A stretch of 8,700 nucleotides of DNA from Myxococcales bacterium (GTDB lineage Bacteria; Myxococcota; Myxococcia; Myxococcales; Myxococcaceae). The stretch is taken from NCBI GenBank assembly GCA_003153055.1, contig PMBV01000186.1, positions 1 through 8,700 on the forward strand, given 5' to 3'. Both the position numbers and the translations under genes were made by a program. Below the pieces are notes generated by a model that was not told the origin of the DNA, searched no databases, and worked only from the letters and a program-made list of their open reading frames with translations. This document shows positions 1 through 6,393 of this stretch, one piece after another (the stretch's first letter is position 1; the number at the start of each line of letters is the position of its first letter).

Positions 1-413
1 TGCGACTGCACCGCGTAGCCCTTGGCGCAGTTGCGACCGAGGCTCCCGGTGTGCAGGGGGTTGCCCATGTACTTGCGCACCACGAGCGTCTCTTTGTCGA
101 CCCAGGCGGTGAGCCCGCACACGGCCTCGCAGTTGTTGCACACGGTGGGCACCAGCATGTGCTCGTGCACCTTGACGTCGTGGCGAGCGATGCCGCCCTT
201 CTTCCAGTCGTCGCCGTCGAGCTCGCGCCAGCCGCCCCACTTCTCGAAGGGCGGGTAGCGCTCGAAGTTGCCGTCCTTGACGGGCACCTTGTCAAAGCCG
301 CTGAGCCGCTCGCCCGCTCGGGCCTCGGGAATGTACGACTTCACCGCCCCGGCGGTGACGACGGCCGCCGTGCCAGTGACGGCCGCGGCCTTGAGGAAGT
401 CTCTACGCTTCAT
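1..413 (-). CDS. Molybdopterin oxidoreductase catalytic subunit, N-terminal part (runs off left edge)
   Basis: The first 137 residues are present and the rest lies beyond position 1. The protein starts MKRRDFLKAA followed by an Ala/Val-rich stretch to about residue 24, a typical twin-arginine (Tat) signal, so the enzyme is probably exported folded with its cofactor. Cys92, Cys95, Cys99 and Cys129 (CNNCEAVC, then NCAKG) form the N-terminal [4Fe-4S] site of the DMSO-reductase family, leading towards the bis-MGD molybdenum or tungsten site, which is not visible. A GAGAGG Shine-Dalgarno at 423-428 sits nine bases before the ATG. The gene follows the NrfD anchor gene by 21 bases and closes a B-C-A operon. 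The family (PsrA, PhsA, TtrA and similar) covers many substrates, and the visible part does not reveal which one is used here. Confidence 0.9.
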   Translation of the reverse strand, partial: MKRRDFLKAAAVTGTAAVVTAGAVKSYIPEARAGERLSGFDKVPVKDGNFERYPPFEKWGGWRELDGDDWKKGGIARHDVKVHEHMLVPTVCNNCEAVCGLTAWVDKETLVVRKYMGNPLHTGSLGRNCAKGYAVQS

Positions 414-434
414 TTCTGTTGACCTCTCGTCTCT

Positions 435-1331
435 TCAAGAGAGCGGGATGAGCTGGGGCGCGATGAGCCAGGCGTGCTTCACCATCCACAGCCCGACGAG
501 GCTCGACACCGCGGCGACGGGGAAGAGGAGCGAAGCCTTGCTCTTGAGCCCGACGAGGGCGAGGACGCCGGGCACGATGAACCCCAGGACGAGCCCTGTG
601 TAGAACAAGATCCCCAGGTTGCCGCTCAACAGCACGTGGACGATGTACTCCGCCTCTTCGGACTTCTGGGGCGCGAAGACGATCTCGGTGACGTAGATGG
701 TCAGCGTCACCATGGCCGAGAGCACCATCACCCAGGCAAACGCGGTCGAGTCGCCGTCGCGCCCACGACCGGCCAGCAAGAAGACGGCGCTCCCCGCGAG
801 CGTGGCAGCGAGGATCATCTGCGCCACCTCGGTGGGGGTGTGCCAGAGCTCGCGCGCGTTGGACTGGCCCAAGAGCCCTGCGGTGTAGATGGTGGCGAGA
901 AAGCCAACGAGCCAGGTCGGCCCGATGAGCCGATCGTACAGCCCTTCCTGGCGCTTCCACGCGAGCACCGTCATCACGAAGGTGAGCCCGACGTAGGCCG
1001 ACAGCACGAACGACCCCAGGTTGATGACCGAGGTGAAGTGCGGGTAGACGAACATGTGCCAGAAGCGAAACGGCTGGTGCAGGTCGAGCACCGTGAAGAG
1101 CAAGGTGACGAGGGTGAAGACGAAGGCGAGCACCGGCACGATGAGCCGGTAGAAGTCTCGCGAGGCGCTCTTCTTCATGAAGAAGGCCCCCACCAGGAAG
1201 ACCCCCGTTGCGATGGACTTCGACCAGAAGTTCATCGTGACGAACCAGCCCCAGAAGATTCCGGTGTGGAGGACATCGAGCGTGACGGTGCCCGACTGCA
1301 GCACTGGCGCGTGGGCGGTGAGCGGATCCAT
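435..1331 (-). CDS. nrfD: NrfD/PsrC-family membrane anchor of the molybdoenzyme
   Basis: This 298-residue, very hydrophobic protein has about eight predicted membrane helices, roughly at residues 30-52, 61-82, 100-125, 137-154, 168-187, 198-220, 228-253 and 262-282. This matches the NrfD/PsrC family, which binds quinone in the membrane and exchanges electrons with a ferredoxin-like subunit. The segment LDLHQPFRFWHMF after the second helix resembles the characteristic family motif around a D-x2-x-P-x-RFW core. The ATG at 1331 shares one base with the stop of the ferredoxin gene (TGATG), and a GGAGG at 1338-1342 lies six bases upstream, so translation is coupled. The frame stays open upstream to 1871, but that part is the shadow of the ferredoxin gene. 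The symbol denotes the family; a PsrC-type name is equally fitting. Confidence 0.92.
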   Translation of the reverse strand: MDPLTAHAPVLQSGTVTLDVLHTGIFWGWFVTMNFWSKSIATGVFLVGAFFMKKSASRDFYRLIVPVLAFVFTLVTLLFTVLDLHQPFRFWHMFVYPHFTSVINLGSFVLSAYVGLTFVMTVLAWKRQEGLYDRLIGPTWLVGFLATIYTAGLLGQSNARELWHTPTEVAQMILAATLAGSAVFLLAGRGRDGDSTAFAWVMVLSAMVTLTIYVTEIVFAPQKSEEAEYIVHVLLSGNLGILFYTGLVLGFIVPGVLALVGLKSKASLLFPVAAVSSLVGLWMVKHAWLIAPQLIPLS

Positions 1332-1966
1332 CAATGGCCTCCAACCTTGTCGAGGGTGCCGATGCGGTTGAAGAGGCTGAAGCCTTCCTCGCGCCTGACC
1401 GAGAGGGGCTCGAGCTGGCTCGCCCCGCCGCCGCAGTAGAGGTGCTTGGGCTTCGTGCCCTTCTCGGGCTTGCGGACTCGTACGTCGCGGTGATCGGAGA
1501 TGTACCGACTGAGCCGGCTCTTCGGGTCGTCGAGATCGCCGAAGAGGTTGGCCTCGGTGGGGCAGGCCACCACGCACGCCGGCTCGAGGCCGCTCTCCAC
1601 CCGGTGCGCACAGAAGGTGCACTTGTCGTCGGTGTTGGTCTCCGGGTCCATGTAGATGGCGCCATACGGGCACGCCATCATGCAGGCCGCGCAGCCGATG
1701 CAGCGCTCGTTGTCCACATTGACGATGCCGCTCGGCAGGTAGTGCAGCGCCCCGACGGGACAGACCCGCTCGCAGGGCGCGTTCTCGCAGTGGTTGCAGC
1801 GCATCGGAGTGAAGTTCCGCTTCACCTCCGGGTAGAGGCCCACGTCCACGTACTTCACGCGCAGACGCCACGCCCCGACGGGCACGTTGTTCTCGGCCTT
1901 GCAGGCGACTTCACACGCCTTGCAGCCGATACAATTGTTCAGGTCGACAAGGAACCCAAGTCTCAA
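1331..1966 (-). CDS. Four-cluster [4Fe-4S] ferredoxin subunit (PsrB/NrfC/DmsB type)
   Basis: This 211-residue electron-transfer subunit contains sixteen cysteines in four sets: 12/15/18/22, 57/60/65/69, 89/92/95/99 and 116/119/131/135. This is the usual pattern for four [4Fe-4S] clusters in the DmsB/PsrB/NrfC family. One further Cys (178) lies in a C-terminal tail. There is no signal peptide. Family precedent suggests export together with the Tat-signal-bearing catalytic subunit, but that is inferred. The start is a TTG: it is preceded by GGAG at 1975-1978 with eight bases spacing, and no ATG or GTG occurs in frame in the roughly 75 bases upstream. The first residues (MRLGFLVDLNNCIGC) match where family members normally begin. 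It is first in the operon and overlaps the NrfD gene by one base. Confidence 0.93.
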   Translation of the reverse strand: MRLGFLVDLNNCIGCKACEVACKAENNVPVGAWRLRVKYVDVGLYPEVKRNFTPMRCNHCENAPCERVCPVGALHYLPSGIVNVDNERCIGCAACMMACPYGAIYMDPETNTDDKCTFCAHRVESGLEPACVVACPTEANLFGDLDDPKSRLSRYISDHRDVRVRKPEKGTKPKHLYCGGGASQLEPLSVRREEGFSLFNRIGTLDKVGGH

Positions 1967-1988
1967 GGGGATAGCTCCAGGTTGAGCT

Positions 1989-2004
1989 GAGAGCCACGGC
2001 TCTC
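1989..2004 (-). promoter_or_regulatory. Small hairpin in the leader of the ferredoxin gene
   Basis: On the minus strand GAGAGC-CGTG-GCTCTC forms a six-base-pair stem with a four-base loop. Its 3' arm ends 22 bases before the TTG start and about ten bases before the Shine-Dalgarno. No T-run follows, so it is unlikely to be an intrinsic terminator. It could be a leader structure, a protein-binding inverted repeat or chance. Confidence 0.25.
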
Positions 2005-2032
2005 GGTGAAGGTTCGTTCCTCGGATGTATGA

Positions 2033-2050
2033 GGCCCGCTTCGGCGGCCC
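2033..2050 (-). terminator. Possible hairpin downstream of the protease gene (no T-tract)
   Basis: About 20 bases after the protease stop there is an imperfect GC-rich inverted repeat: four base pairs around a TTCG loop (plus-strand reading), one mismatch, then two more pairs. On the transcribed minus strand the loop reads CGAA. There is no following T-run, so termination would be weak or Rho-aided. It may instead be an RNA 3'-end stabiliser. Confidence 0.25.
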
Positions 2051-2071
2051 CCAGAGGATGTCGCGGTGCGG

Positions 2072-3214
2072 CTATGAGGGGTCGAGCGTTACCTGCAAGG
2101 GAAGGACCTGGCCCTCTCGCAGGACCTCGACCGTCACGGTGTCTTGAGCCTTGAAGCGCTCGAGCTGGGAGTAGACGTCATCGAGGGATTTCACCTTGTG
2201 CCCGGCGATGGACTGGATGACGTCGCCCAGGCGCAGCGTGCCGTCCTCGTCGCGCTTGGTGCCTCGCATGCCGGCCTTGGCGGCGCCCGAGCCCTCGGCC
2301 ACCTGGAGCACGAGCACCCCTTCGACTCCCGCCCGGTGGAGAACCCATTCCTGAGCCGGGACGATGCCGAGCCGGGGCCGCACCACCCGGCCGTGCTGGA
2401 GGAGCTGGGGGACGACGCGGTTGACGGTGTCGACGGGGACGGCGAAGCCGATGCCTGCCGAGGCGCCGCTCGGGCTGGCGATCTGCGTGTTGACTCCGAT
2501 GAGGCGCCCAGCGCTGTCGAGCAGCGGACCGCCGGAGTTCCCTGGGTTGATGGCGGCGTCGGTCTGGATGACGTCTTCGATCCGCCGACCGGTGAGCGCC
2601 TGGATGGTGCGCCCCAGCGCGCTGACGATGCCGGTGGTGAGGGTGAAGTCGAGGCCGAAGGGGTTGCCGATGGCGAAGACGCGCTGGCCGACCATCAGAT
2701 CGCGGCTCGTGCCCAGCATGATCGGCGTGAGCTTATCCTTGGGGGCGCGAATGGCGAGCACCGCGAGATCCTGGTCCGGCGCCTCACCCACCATGGACGC
2801 CGGCCACTCGCTCCCGTCATGGAGCGTCACCCGGGCTCCCGTCGCGCCCTGGATGACGTGGAAGTTCGTCACCACGTGGCCCTCCGCGTCCCACAGGAAG
2901 CCGGAGCCGGTGCCCTGCGGCACCTCCATCACGTCGAACAGCCCGACGCCACGCCGGGTCGTCGTGGTGATGTAGACGACCGCGGGGCTCGCGCGCCGGA
3001 ACAGCTCGATGGTCGCCTTCTCGTCCTGGGCGAGATCACCCCGCGCCACCACTGGCCGAGGCTCGGCCGGCGGACCCGACGGAAGGATGCCGATGGAGCG
3101 CAAGAGCTCGGGCGAGCCCAGCCGGCCCAGGAGCACCATCACCAGAAGCCCGCCCAAAAACGCCCACAGCATCGCTCGGAAGACGGACGCGGCCACCGAT
3201 TGCGGAGGTGCCAT
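2072..3214 (-). CDS. Membrane-anchored Deg/HtrA-type serine protease with one PDZ domain
   Basis: The protein has 380 residues. A hydrophobic segment at about 13-29 anchors it in the inner membrane with the rest outside. The trypsin-like S1C domain (about 65-270) has the full triad: His119 (TNFHV), Asp149 (DQDLAVL) and Ser227 (NPGNSGGP). A single PDZ domain follows at about 278-378, including GTKRDEDGTLRLGDVI. Role by family: regulated degradation of misfolded or damaged envelope proteins. One anchor plus one PDZ recalls DegS, but remembered sequence features (VPQGTGSGF near residue 98, the PDZ TKRD...LGD segment) look closer to Deg1/HhoA proteins of plastids and cyanobacteria. The ATG at 3214 has AGGGA at 3221-3225 six bases upstream. 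It is co-directional with the molybdoenzyme operon but 105 bases before it, so co-transcription is unproven. Confidence 0.95.
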   Translation of the reverse strand: MAPPQSVAASVFRAMLWAFLGGLLVMVLLGRLGSPELLRSIGILPSGPPAEPRPVVARGDLAQDEKATIELFRRASPAVVYITTTTRRGVGLFDVMEVPQGTGSGFLWDAEGHVVTNFHVIQGATGARVTLHDGSEWPASMVGEAPDQDLAVLAIRAPKDKLTPIMLGTSRDLMVGQRVFAIGNPFGLDFTLTTGIVSALGRTIQALTGRRIEDVIQTDAAINPGNSGGPLLDSAGRLIGVNTQIASPSGASAGIGFAVPVDTVNRVVPQLLQHGRVVRPRLGIVPAQEWVLHRAGVEGVLVLQVAEGSGAAKAGMRGTKRDEDGTLRLGDVIQSIAGHKVKSLDDVYSQLERFKAQDTVTVEVLREGQVLPLQVTLDPS

Positions 3215-3426
3215 GACAGGTCCCTACCAAAGGGCAGCGGGAGGTGGAAGCCACGCGGTCAAGGGCGCGACGAACCCGCCCGCGACCGGAGTCGCCCCGT
3301 TCGGCGCACATCGAAATGGAGCGGTGTTGGATTCAGTTTGAAGGAGTCGGCTGGCCGGCGCCTCGCCCATTGCCCCCTACGACGTCCGAGGGGATCGCTG
3401 GCGCACTTCATGCTGGCATCCCGCAC
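3215..3426. promoter_or_regulatory. Divergent intergenic region between protease and hydrolase genes
   Basis: These 212 bases separate two genes that diverge, so promoters for both should lie here. I cannot name a convincing -35/-10 pair on either strand. A good Shine-Dalgarno-like AAGGAG at 3341-3346 on the plus strand is followed by no ATG, GTG or TTG at proper distance. The conceptual translation of the plus frame through this region is Arg/Pro-rich and does not look like protein. Confidence 0.5.
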
Positions 3427-4290
3427 ATGCAAACAACCGCAGGCACAGCCACACCAGCCAAGGCCTCCTTGACCGCAGCGCCTGCGACTGCCTACCTGGC
3501 CCGCCCCACCGGCCGCATCGCCTACGACATCACCGGGGCAGGCCCACTCGTCATCTGCCTGCCCGGCATGGGCGACCTCCGCTCCGTCTACCGCTTCCTC
3601 GCACCGGTGCTCGCCGAGGGCGGTTTCCGGGTTGCGACGATGGATCTTCGCGGCCACGGAGAGAGCGACACGACCTTCGATGCCTACGACGACGTCGCCG
3701 CGGGCACCGACCTGGTCGCGCTCGCTGGGCATCTCGGCGGGCCGGCCATCCTCATCGGCAACTCGGTGGGGGCGGCGGCGGCGTGCTGGGCGGCCGCCGA
3801 GGCGCCAAAGCAAACCGCCGGTCTCGTGCTCCTTGGCCCGTTCGTACGAAACGGTTCCACCACCCCGCTCGGCAAGATCCTCTTTCGCCTCGCCCTCCTT
3901 CGGCCATGGGGCCGCGCTGCTTGGAATGCCTACTTCCGAACGCTCTATCCGACTCGCCACGACGCCGAGTTCGACGCCCACTCGGCCGAGGTCGTCGCCA
4001 GCCTGCACCGACCCGGTCATTGGAACGCCTTTCAGGCAACCACTCGCACCTCCCACGACCCCGTCGAGGCGCGTCTGGGCGAGGTCCACACGCCGACACT
4101 CGTCGTGATGGGCGAGAAGGACCCGGACTGGCCGGACCCCACCGCCGAGGCTCGATGGATCGCGGAGCGCCTGGGCGCCCGTACACTCATGGTGCCGAAT
4201 GCCGGGCACTACCCACAGGCCGAATTCCCCGAGGTCGTCTCGCCATTGGTGGCGGAGTTCGCCCGAGGCGTCCTTCAGCCGGCAGCCTGA
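3427..4290 (+). CDS. Alpha/beta-fold hydrolase
   Basis: This 287-residue enzyme has a complete alpha/beta-hydrolase triad: Ser113 in the nucleophile elbow GNSVG, Asp232 (GEKDPDW) and His261 (NAGHYPQ). LPGMG at 45-49 corresponds to the oxyanion loop and DLRGHGES at 73-80 to the conserved strand-turn. A cap region lies around 140-215. No signal peptide is evident, so it is probably cytoplasmic. Substrate cannot be told; esterases, lactonases and haloalkane dehalogenase relatives share this plan. The start is the least certain part: the ATG at 3427 matches where similar proteins begin but has no good Shine-Dalgarno, and an in-frame ATG at 3316 would add 37 residues of non-protein-like sequence. 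The next gene begins 12 bases after the stop. Confidence 0.9.
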   Translation: MQTTAGTATPAKASLTAAPATAYLARPTGRIAYDITGAGPLVICLPGMGDLRSVYRFLAPVLAEGGFRVATMDLRGHGESDTTFDAYDDVAAGTDLVALAGHLGGPAILIGNSVGAAAACWAAAEAPKQTAGLVLLGPFVRNGSTTPLGKILFRLALLRPWGRAAWNAYFRTLYPTRHDAEFDAHSAEVVASLHRPGHWNAFQATTRTSHDPVEARLGEVHTPTLVVMGEKDPDWPDPTAEARWIAERLGARTLMVPNAGHYPQAEFPEVVSPLVAEFARGVLQPAA

Positions 4291-4302
4291 AAGGAGTAGG
4301 CC
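4291..4302 (+). promoter_or_regulatory. Shine-Dalgarno AAGGAG placing the start of the next gene at an ATC codon
   Basis: AAGGAG (4291-4296) follows the hydrolase stop directly. After a six-base spacer comes ATC at 4303. An in-frame TAG at 4297-4299 excludes any earlier start, so the site fixes initiation at or very near 4303. Confidence 0.7.
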
Positions 4303-4983
4303 ATCTACGCAATCACCCATGCCGCGAGCGCGCTCCTGCTCAAGCGTCGCTTCCCCGACGTCTCGCTCGTCCCATTGCTCGTCGCAGTGCAGGCTGTCGA
4401 GCTGGTCTGGGTCGGGCTGACGTTCGCGGGCGTCGAGCACTCGTCGGTTCGCGGGGGCACCATCCACCTCGGGTTCCTCCCGTACTCGCACTCGATCGGG
4501 AGCGGGCTCTTCATCGCGTTGGTCGCCTTCGCCGCGCTCTTCCGCGTGCCTCCGCGAGCGCGGTTGGGCGTCGCAGTCGCCCTCGGAGTCCTCTCGCATC
4601 TGGTGCTCGACGTGATCCAGCACGAGCCCGACATCGCGCTCGTCCCCTTCGGAGATGGTCCGCGACTGGGCCTCGGATTGATGAACTCGCCCTGGCTCAA
4701 CCTGGCGGTCGAGGTGGCGATCGGGTTCGCTTGCGTCCGCGTCTTTCGAGGTCGGCCGGCCCTGTACGTGGGAGTGCTGCTGTTCAACCTCGCGAACCTG
4801 CCGACCATGTTGCAGCCCAGAGCCATCGTCGACCTGGTGGTTCGCTGGCCGATCGTGCTGCCGACGTTGATTCTCGTGCAGATCGTCGCGACGTGGGTCT
4901 TCGTCGCCTGGGGCGCCCGGCGAGCCACCCCGGACGCAGCGCTCAGATCGACCAACTCGGCCCCGACGCTCCAGACGACCTGA
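4303..4983 (+). CDS. Six-helix integral membrane protein of a conserved uncharacterised family, apparent ATC start
   Basis: Read from 4303 the protein has 226 residues with about six membrane helices (roughly 20-41, 64-81, 86-105, 133-147, 153-170, 183-204). Conserved-looking polar positions are His6 (YAITHAA), KRRFPD at 14-19, LPYSHSIGSG at 59-68, LSHLVLD at 97-103 and HEPD at 107-110. This recalls a family of small bacterial membrane proteins, some labelled as predicted metal-dependent hydrolases (DUF457/YdjM-like). The assignment is from memory and tentative, and no activity is known to me. The start is odd: an ideal Shine-Dalgarno points to ATC, a stop lies just upstream, and the first usual start codon is TTG at 4375, which would remove His6 and cut into the first helix. 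It is likely co-transcribed with the hydrolase and converges on the RdgC-like pair 15 bases away. Confidence 0.8.
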   Translation: MYAITHAASALLLKRRFPDVSLVPLLVAVQAVELVWVGLTFAGVEHSSVRGGTIHLGFLPYSHSIGSGLFIALVAFAALFRVPPRARLGVAVALGVLSHLVLDVIQHEPDIALVPFGDGPRLGLGLMNSPWLNLAVEVAIGFACVRVFRGRPALYVGVLLFNLANLPTMLQPRAIVDLVVRWPIVLPTLILVQIVATWVFVAWGARRATPDAALRSTNSAPTLQTT

Positions 4984-4998
4984 AGCCCGCGCGGCCTC

Positions 4999-5685
4999 CT
5001 ACGCTCTGGCCTTGGCTCGGCCGCGTGCTGGCGCCGGGGCTGCCCCGACGCGCTGGGCCGGCCGCTCGGGCGCTCCGCCCTCTTTCGCCCACGCGACGAG
5101 CTCGGGGACGACCTTCGTCTCCCACGCGCGCGACAGCCGCACCTTGATGAACGCGTCGACGAGCCCGCTGAGCAAGGCCGACAGCTTCCCCGCCAGGTCG
5201 AGCCGCTCGATGACCTTCTCGGCCTCTTCTTCTTGCAGCAGCGCGGGCAGCTTGGCGCTCTTCACGTCGAAGAACTCGGCGTCCACCGACACGTCGTAGA
5301 CCTGCTCGCCCCAGGTCACCTGCAGCTTGGCCGCGTGCACGAGGAGCCCCTTGGCGATGGCGGCCTTCACTTGCCTCGCGTAGGGCGCGGTGACGCCCTT
5401 CACCGCCAGCTCGGTGACGTCACCCTGCCCCGCCCTGAGCGTCAGCCGCCCGTTGAAGACGACCGAGACCTCGCGGCCTTCCATTTCCATCAAGGCCTCG
5501 GTGGACTCGCTGCGCCACAACAGCCAGGTGAGGCACTCGCGACCGAGCCAGGTACGCCCGCGGAGGAGCGCCTCTCTCGCCTTGGCCTGCTCGACCTCGG
5601 TCGCGTCGGCGTCCTCCTTGACCGCGGCGCCGTCCACTCCCGTCTCACCACGGAGGAACTTCGCCTCTTCGCGTTTAGCGGCCAT
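4999..5685 (-). CDS. RdgC-like protein, C-terminal half
   Basis: This 228-residue protein resembles the C-terminal half of recombination-associated RdgC. Supporting segments are RECLTWLLWRSES (49-61), RLTLRAGQGDVTELAVKG (80-97), a helix with VKAAIAKGLLV (106-116), AAKLQVTWGEQVYDVSVD (118-135) and FFDVKSAKLP (138-147). These align by eye with the E. coli region running from LTEWVRSG to KRLKFCDEL. Residues 1-45 form a charged linker, and the tail after about 203 is Pro/Ala/Arg-rich, possibly aiding DNA binding. E. coli RdgC is a ring-shaped dimer that binds DNA and restrains RecA. The ATG overlaps the stop of the N-terminal half (TAATG), and GGAGG at 5693-5697 lies seven bases upstream. The split is unusual against the single chain of E. 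coli. Confidence 0.72.
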   Translation of the reverse strand: MAAKREEAKFLRGETGVDGAAVKEDADATEVEQAKAREALLRGRTWLGRECLTWLLWRSESTEALMEMEGREVSVVFNGRLTLRAGQGDVTELAVKGVTAPYARQVKAAIAKGLLVHAAKLQVTWGEQVYDVSVDAEFFDVKSAKLPALLQEEEAEKVIERLDLAGKLSALLSGLVDAFIKVRLSRAWETKVVPELVAWAKEGGAPERPAQRVGAAPAPARGRAKARA

Positions 5686-6284
5686 TACGCGGCCTCCAGG
5701 AAGAGCGCGGGCGTCGGCAAGAGCGCGTCGAGCTGGGAGGGCGTGATGAAGGCCCCGGGAATCATGGCGATGAGGCGCACCTCGAGGCGAGCCTCGAGCG
5801 CGGCGTGGACCTCTTCGATCACCGTGCGCGACGTCGCCCAGACGAGGAGCTCGCGCGACTTCAGGTCGATGCTGACGTCGAAGGTCTTCGTGACCGGGTC
5901 GATCTTCGCGCGGAGCGCCCGCTTGAGCACGTCCTTCTGCTCTGCGCGCTCACGCCGTCCGGGTGCCCGCCCTTGCTTCGCCTCGAAGGCCTGGGCCCAC
6001 TTGAGGAGCTCGGCCCTCACCTGCGCCGCGGGGATACGGAGCTTGTCGACCCGCCAGGCGAACAGGGCGTGCGGGCCGTAGAAGACGTCACCGGGGCCGA
6101 ACTCGGTGCGGCTCGCGTTCTCGAGCTCGACGAAGCCGGCGGTCCGCTCCTCCTCGCCCTTGACGTCGATGGGCTCGAAGGCCCCCGTCTTGAGCGCGGT
6201 CGACAGCCAGCGGCGGGCGTCCTTGGGCCCCGCCCCGTCGAGGCGGAAGCGGGCAAATGAAACGGTTCCTCGTCGAATCGGCAT
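5685..6284 (-). CDS. RdgC-like protein, N-terminal half
   Basis: This 199-residue protein aligns by eye with the N-terminal half of RdgC: an opening strand GTVSFARFRL, GAFEPID and AGFVELE matching the E. coli AFTPCG and MGWVPP region, then FAWRVDKLRIPAAQVRAEL, a basic helix with GRRERAEQKDVLKRALRAK, and KTFDVSIDLKSRELLVWATS matching the strand pair before the central helix. In E. coli these parts line the DNA ring, but function here is inferred. The ATG at 6284 was chosen because family members begin just before this first strand. A GTG at 6338 would add 18 residues and, like the ATG, lacks a clear Shine-Dalgarno. It ends in TAATG, feeding directly into the C-terminal half. Together the two chains total 427 residues against about 303 in E. 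coli RdgC. Confidence 0.72.
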   Translation of the reverse strand: MPIRRGTVSFARFRLDGAGPKDARRWLSTALKTGAFEPIDVKGEEERTAGFVELENASRTEFGPGDVFYGPHALFAWRVDKLRIPAAQVRAELLKWAQAFEAKQGRAPGRRERAEQKDVLKRALRAKIDPVTKTFDVSIDLKSRELLVWATSRTVIEEVHAALEARLEVRLIAMIPGAFITPSQLDALLPTPALFLEAA

Positions 6285-6325
6285 GGTGCGCTTGTCGGCG
6301 GAACGGCCCAGGAACGCAAGCGCCA

Positions 6326-6344
6326 AGCGCACTGTCACAGCGCT
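6326..6344. repeat. Short inverted repeat upstream of the RdgC-like genes
   Basis: AGCGC and GCGCT form perfect five-base arms around a nine-base centre (ACTGTCACA) 42 bases before the chosen ATG. A repressor-type operator is possible. It also covers the alternative GTG start at 6336-6338. Chance is not excluded in such GC-rich DNA. Confidence 0.3.
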
Positions 6345-6359
6345 CTGGCTCGGTCGTCT

Positions 6360-6379
6360 AAAAGGCGATCATGCGCGCC
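6360..6379 (-). terminator. Weak candidate terminator after the Uma2 gene
   Basis: On the minus strand GGCG, an eight-base loop, CGCC and then TTTT follow the Uma2 stop by 14 bases. The stem is only four pairs, so termination would be inefficient at best, but this is the only T-run in the gap before the RdgC-like genes. Confidence 0.3.
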
Positions 6380-6393
6380 GCGGCCGTAGGCGT

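Noticed and set aside
403..1665. Long minus-strand open frame across the NrfD and ferredoxin genes
   Set aside because: It is Arg/Pro/His-rich low-complexity translation in another frame of two clear genes; no domain is recognisable.
1332..1871. Upstream extension of the NrfD reading frame
   Set aside because: The extension overlaps the ferredoxin gene and its translation lacks helices; the ATG at 1331 has a good GGAGG and the TGATG junction.
3244..3426. N-terminal extension of the hydrolase
   Set aside because: Translation is Arg/Pro-rich with no signal peptide or helix pattern; family members begin near 3427.
2144..3472. Long plus-strand open frame opposite the protease
   Set aside because: Antisense shadow of a protease with full catalytic triad; composition is typical of GC-rich antisense frames.
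3259..4623. Long minus-strand open frame opposite the hydrolase
   Set aside because: Charged, repetitive composition without motifs, opposite a hydrolase with clear catalytic residues.
3783..5147. Long plus-strand open frame spanning hydrolase, membrane protein and the RdgC-like end
   Set aside because: Arg/Pro-rich alternate frame crossing three well-supported genes on both strands.
5683..5700. Simple frameshift or sequencing error breaking a single rdgC
   Set aside because: Not fully excluded, but the TAATG overlap with a well-spaced GGAGG favours deliberate re-initiation over a chance break.
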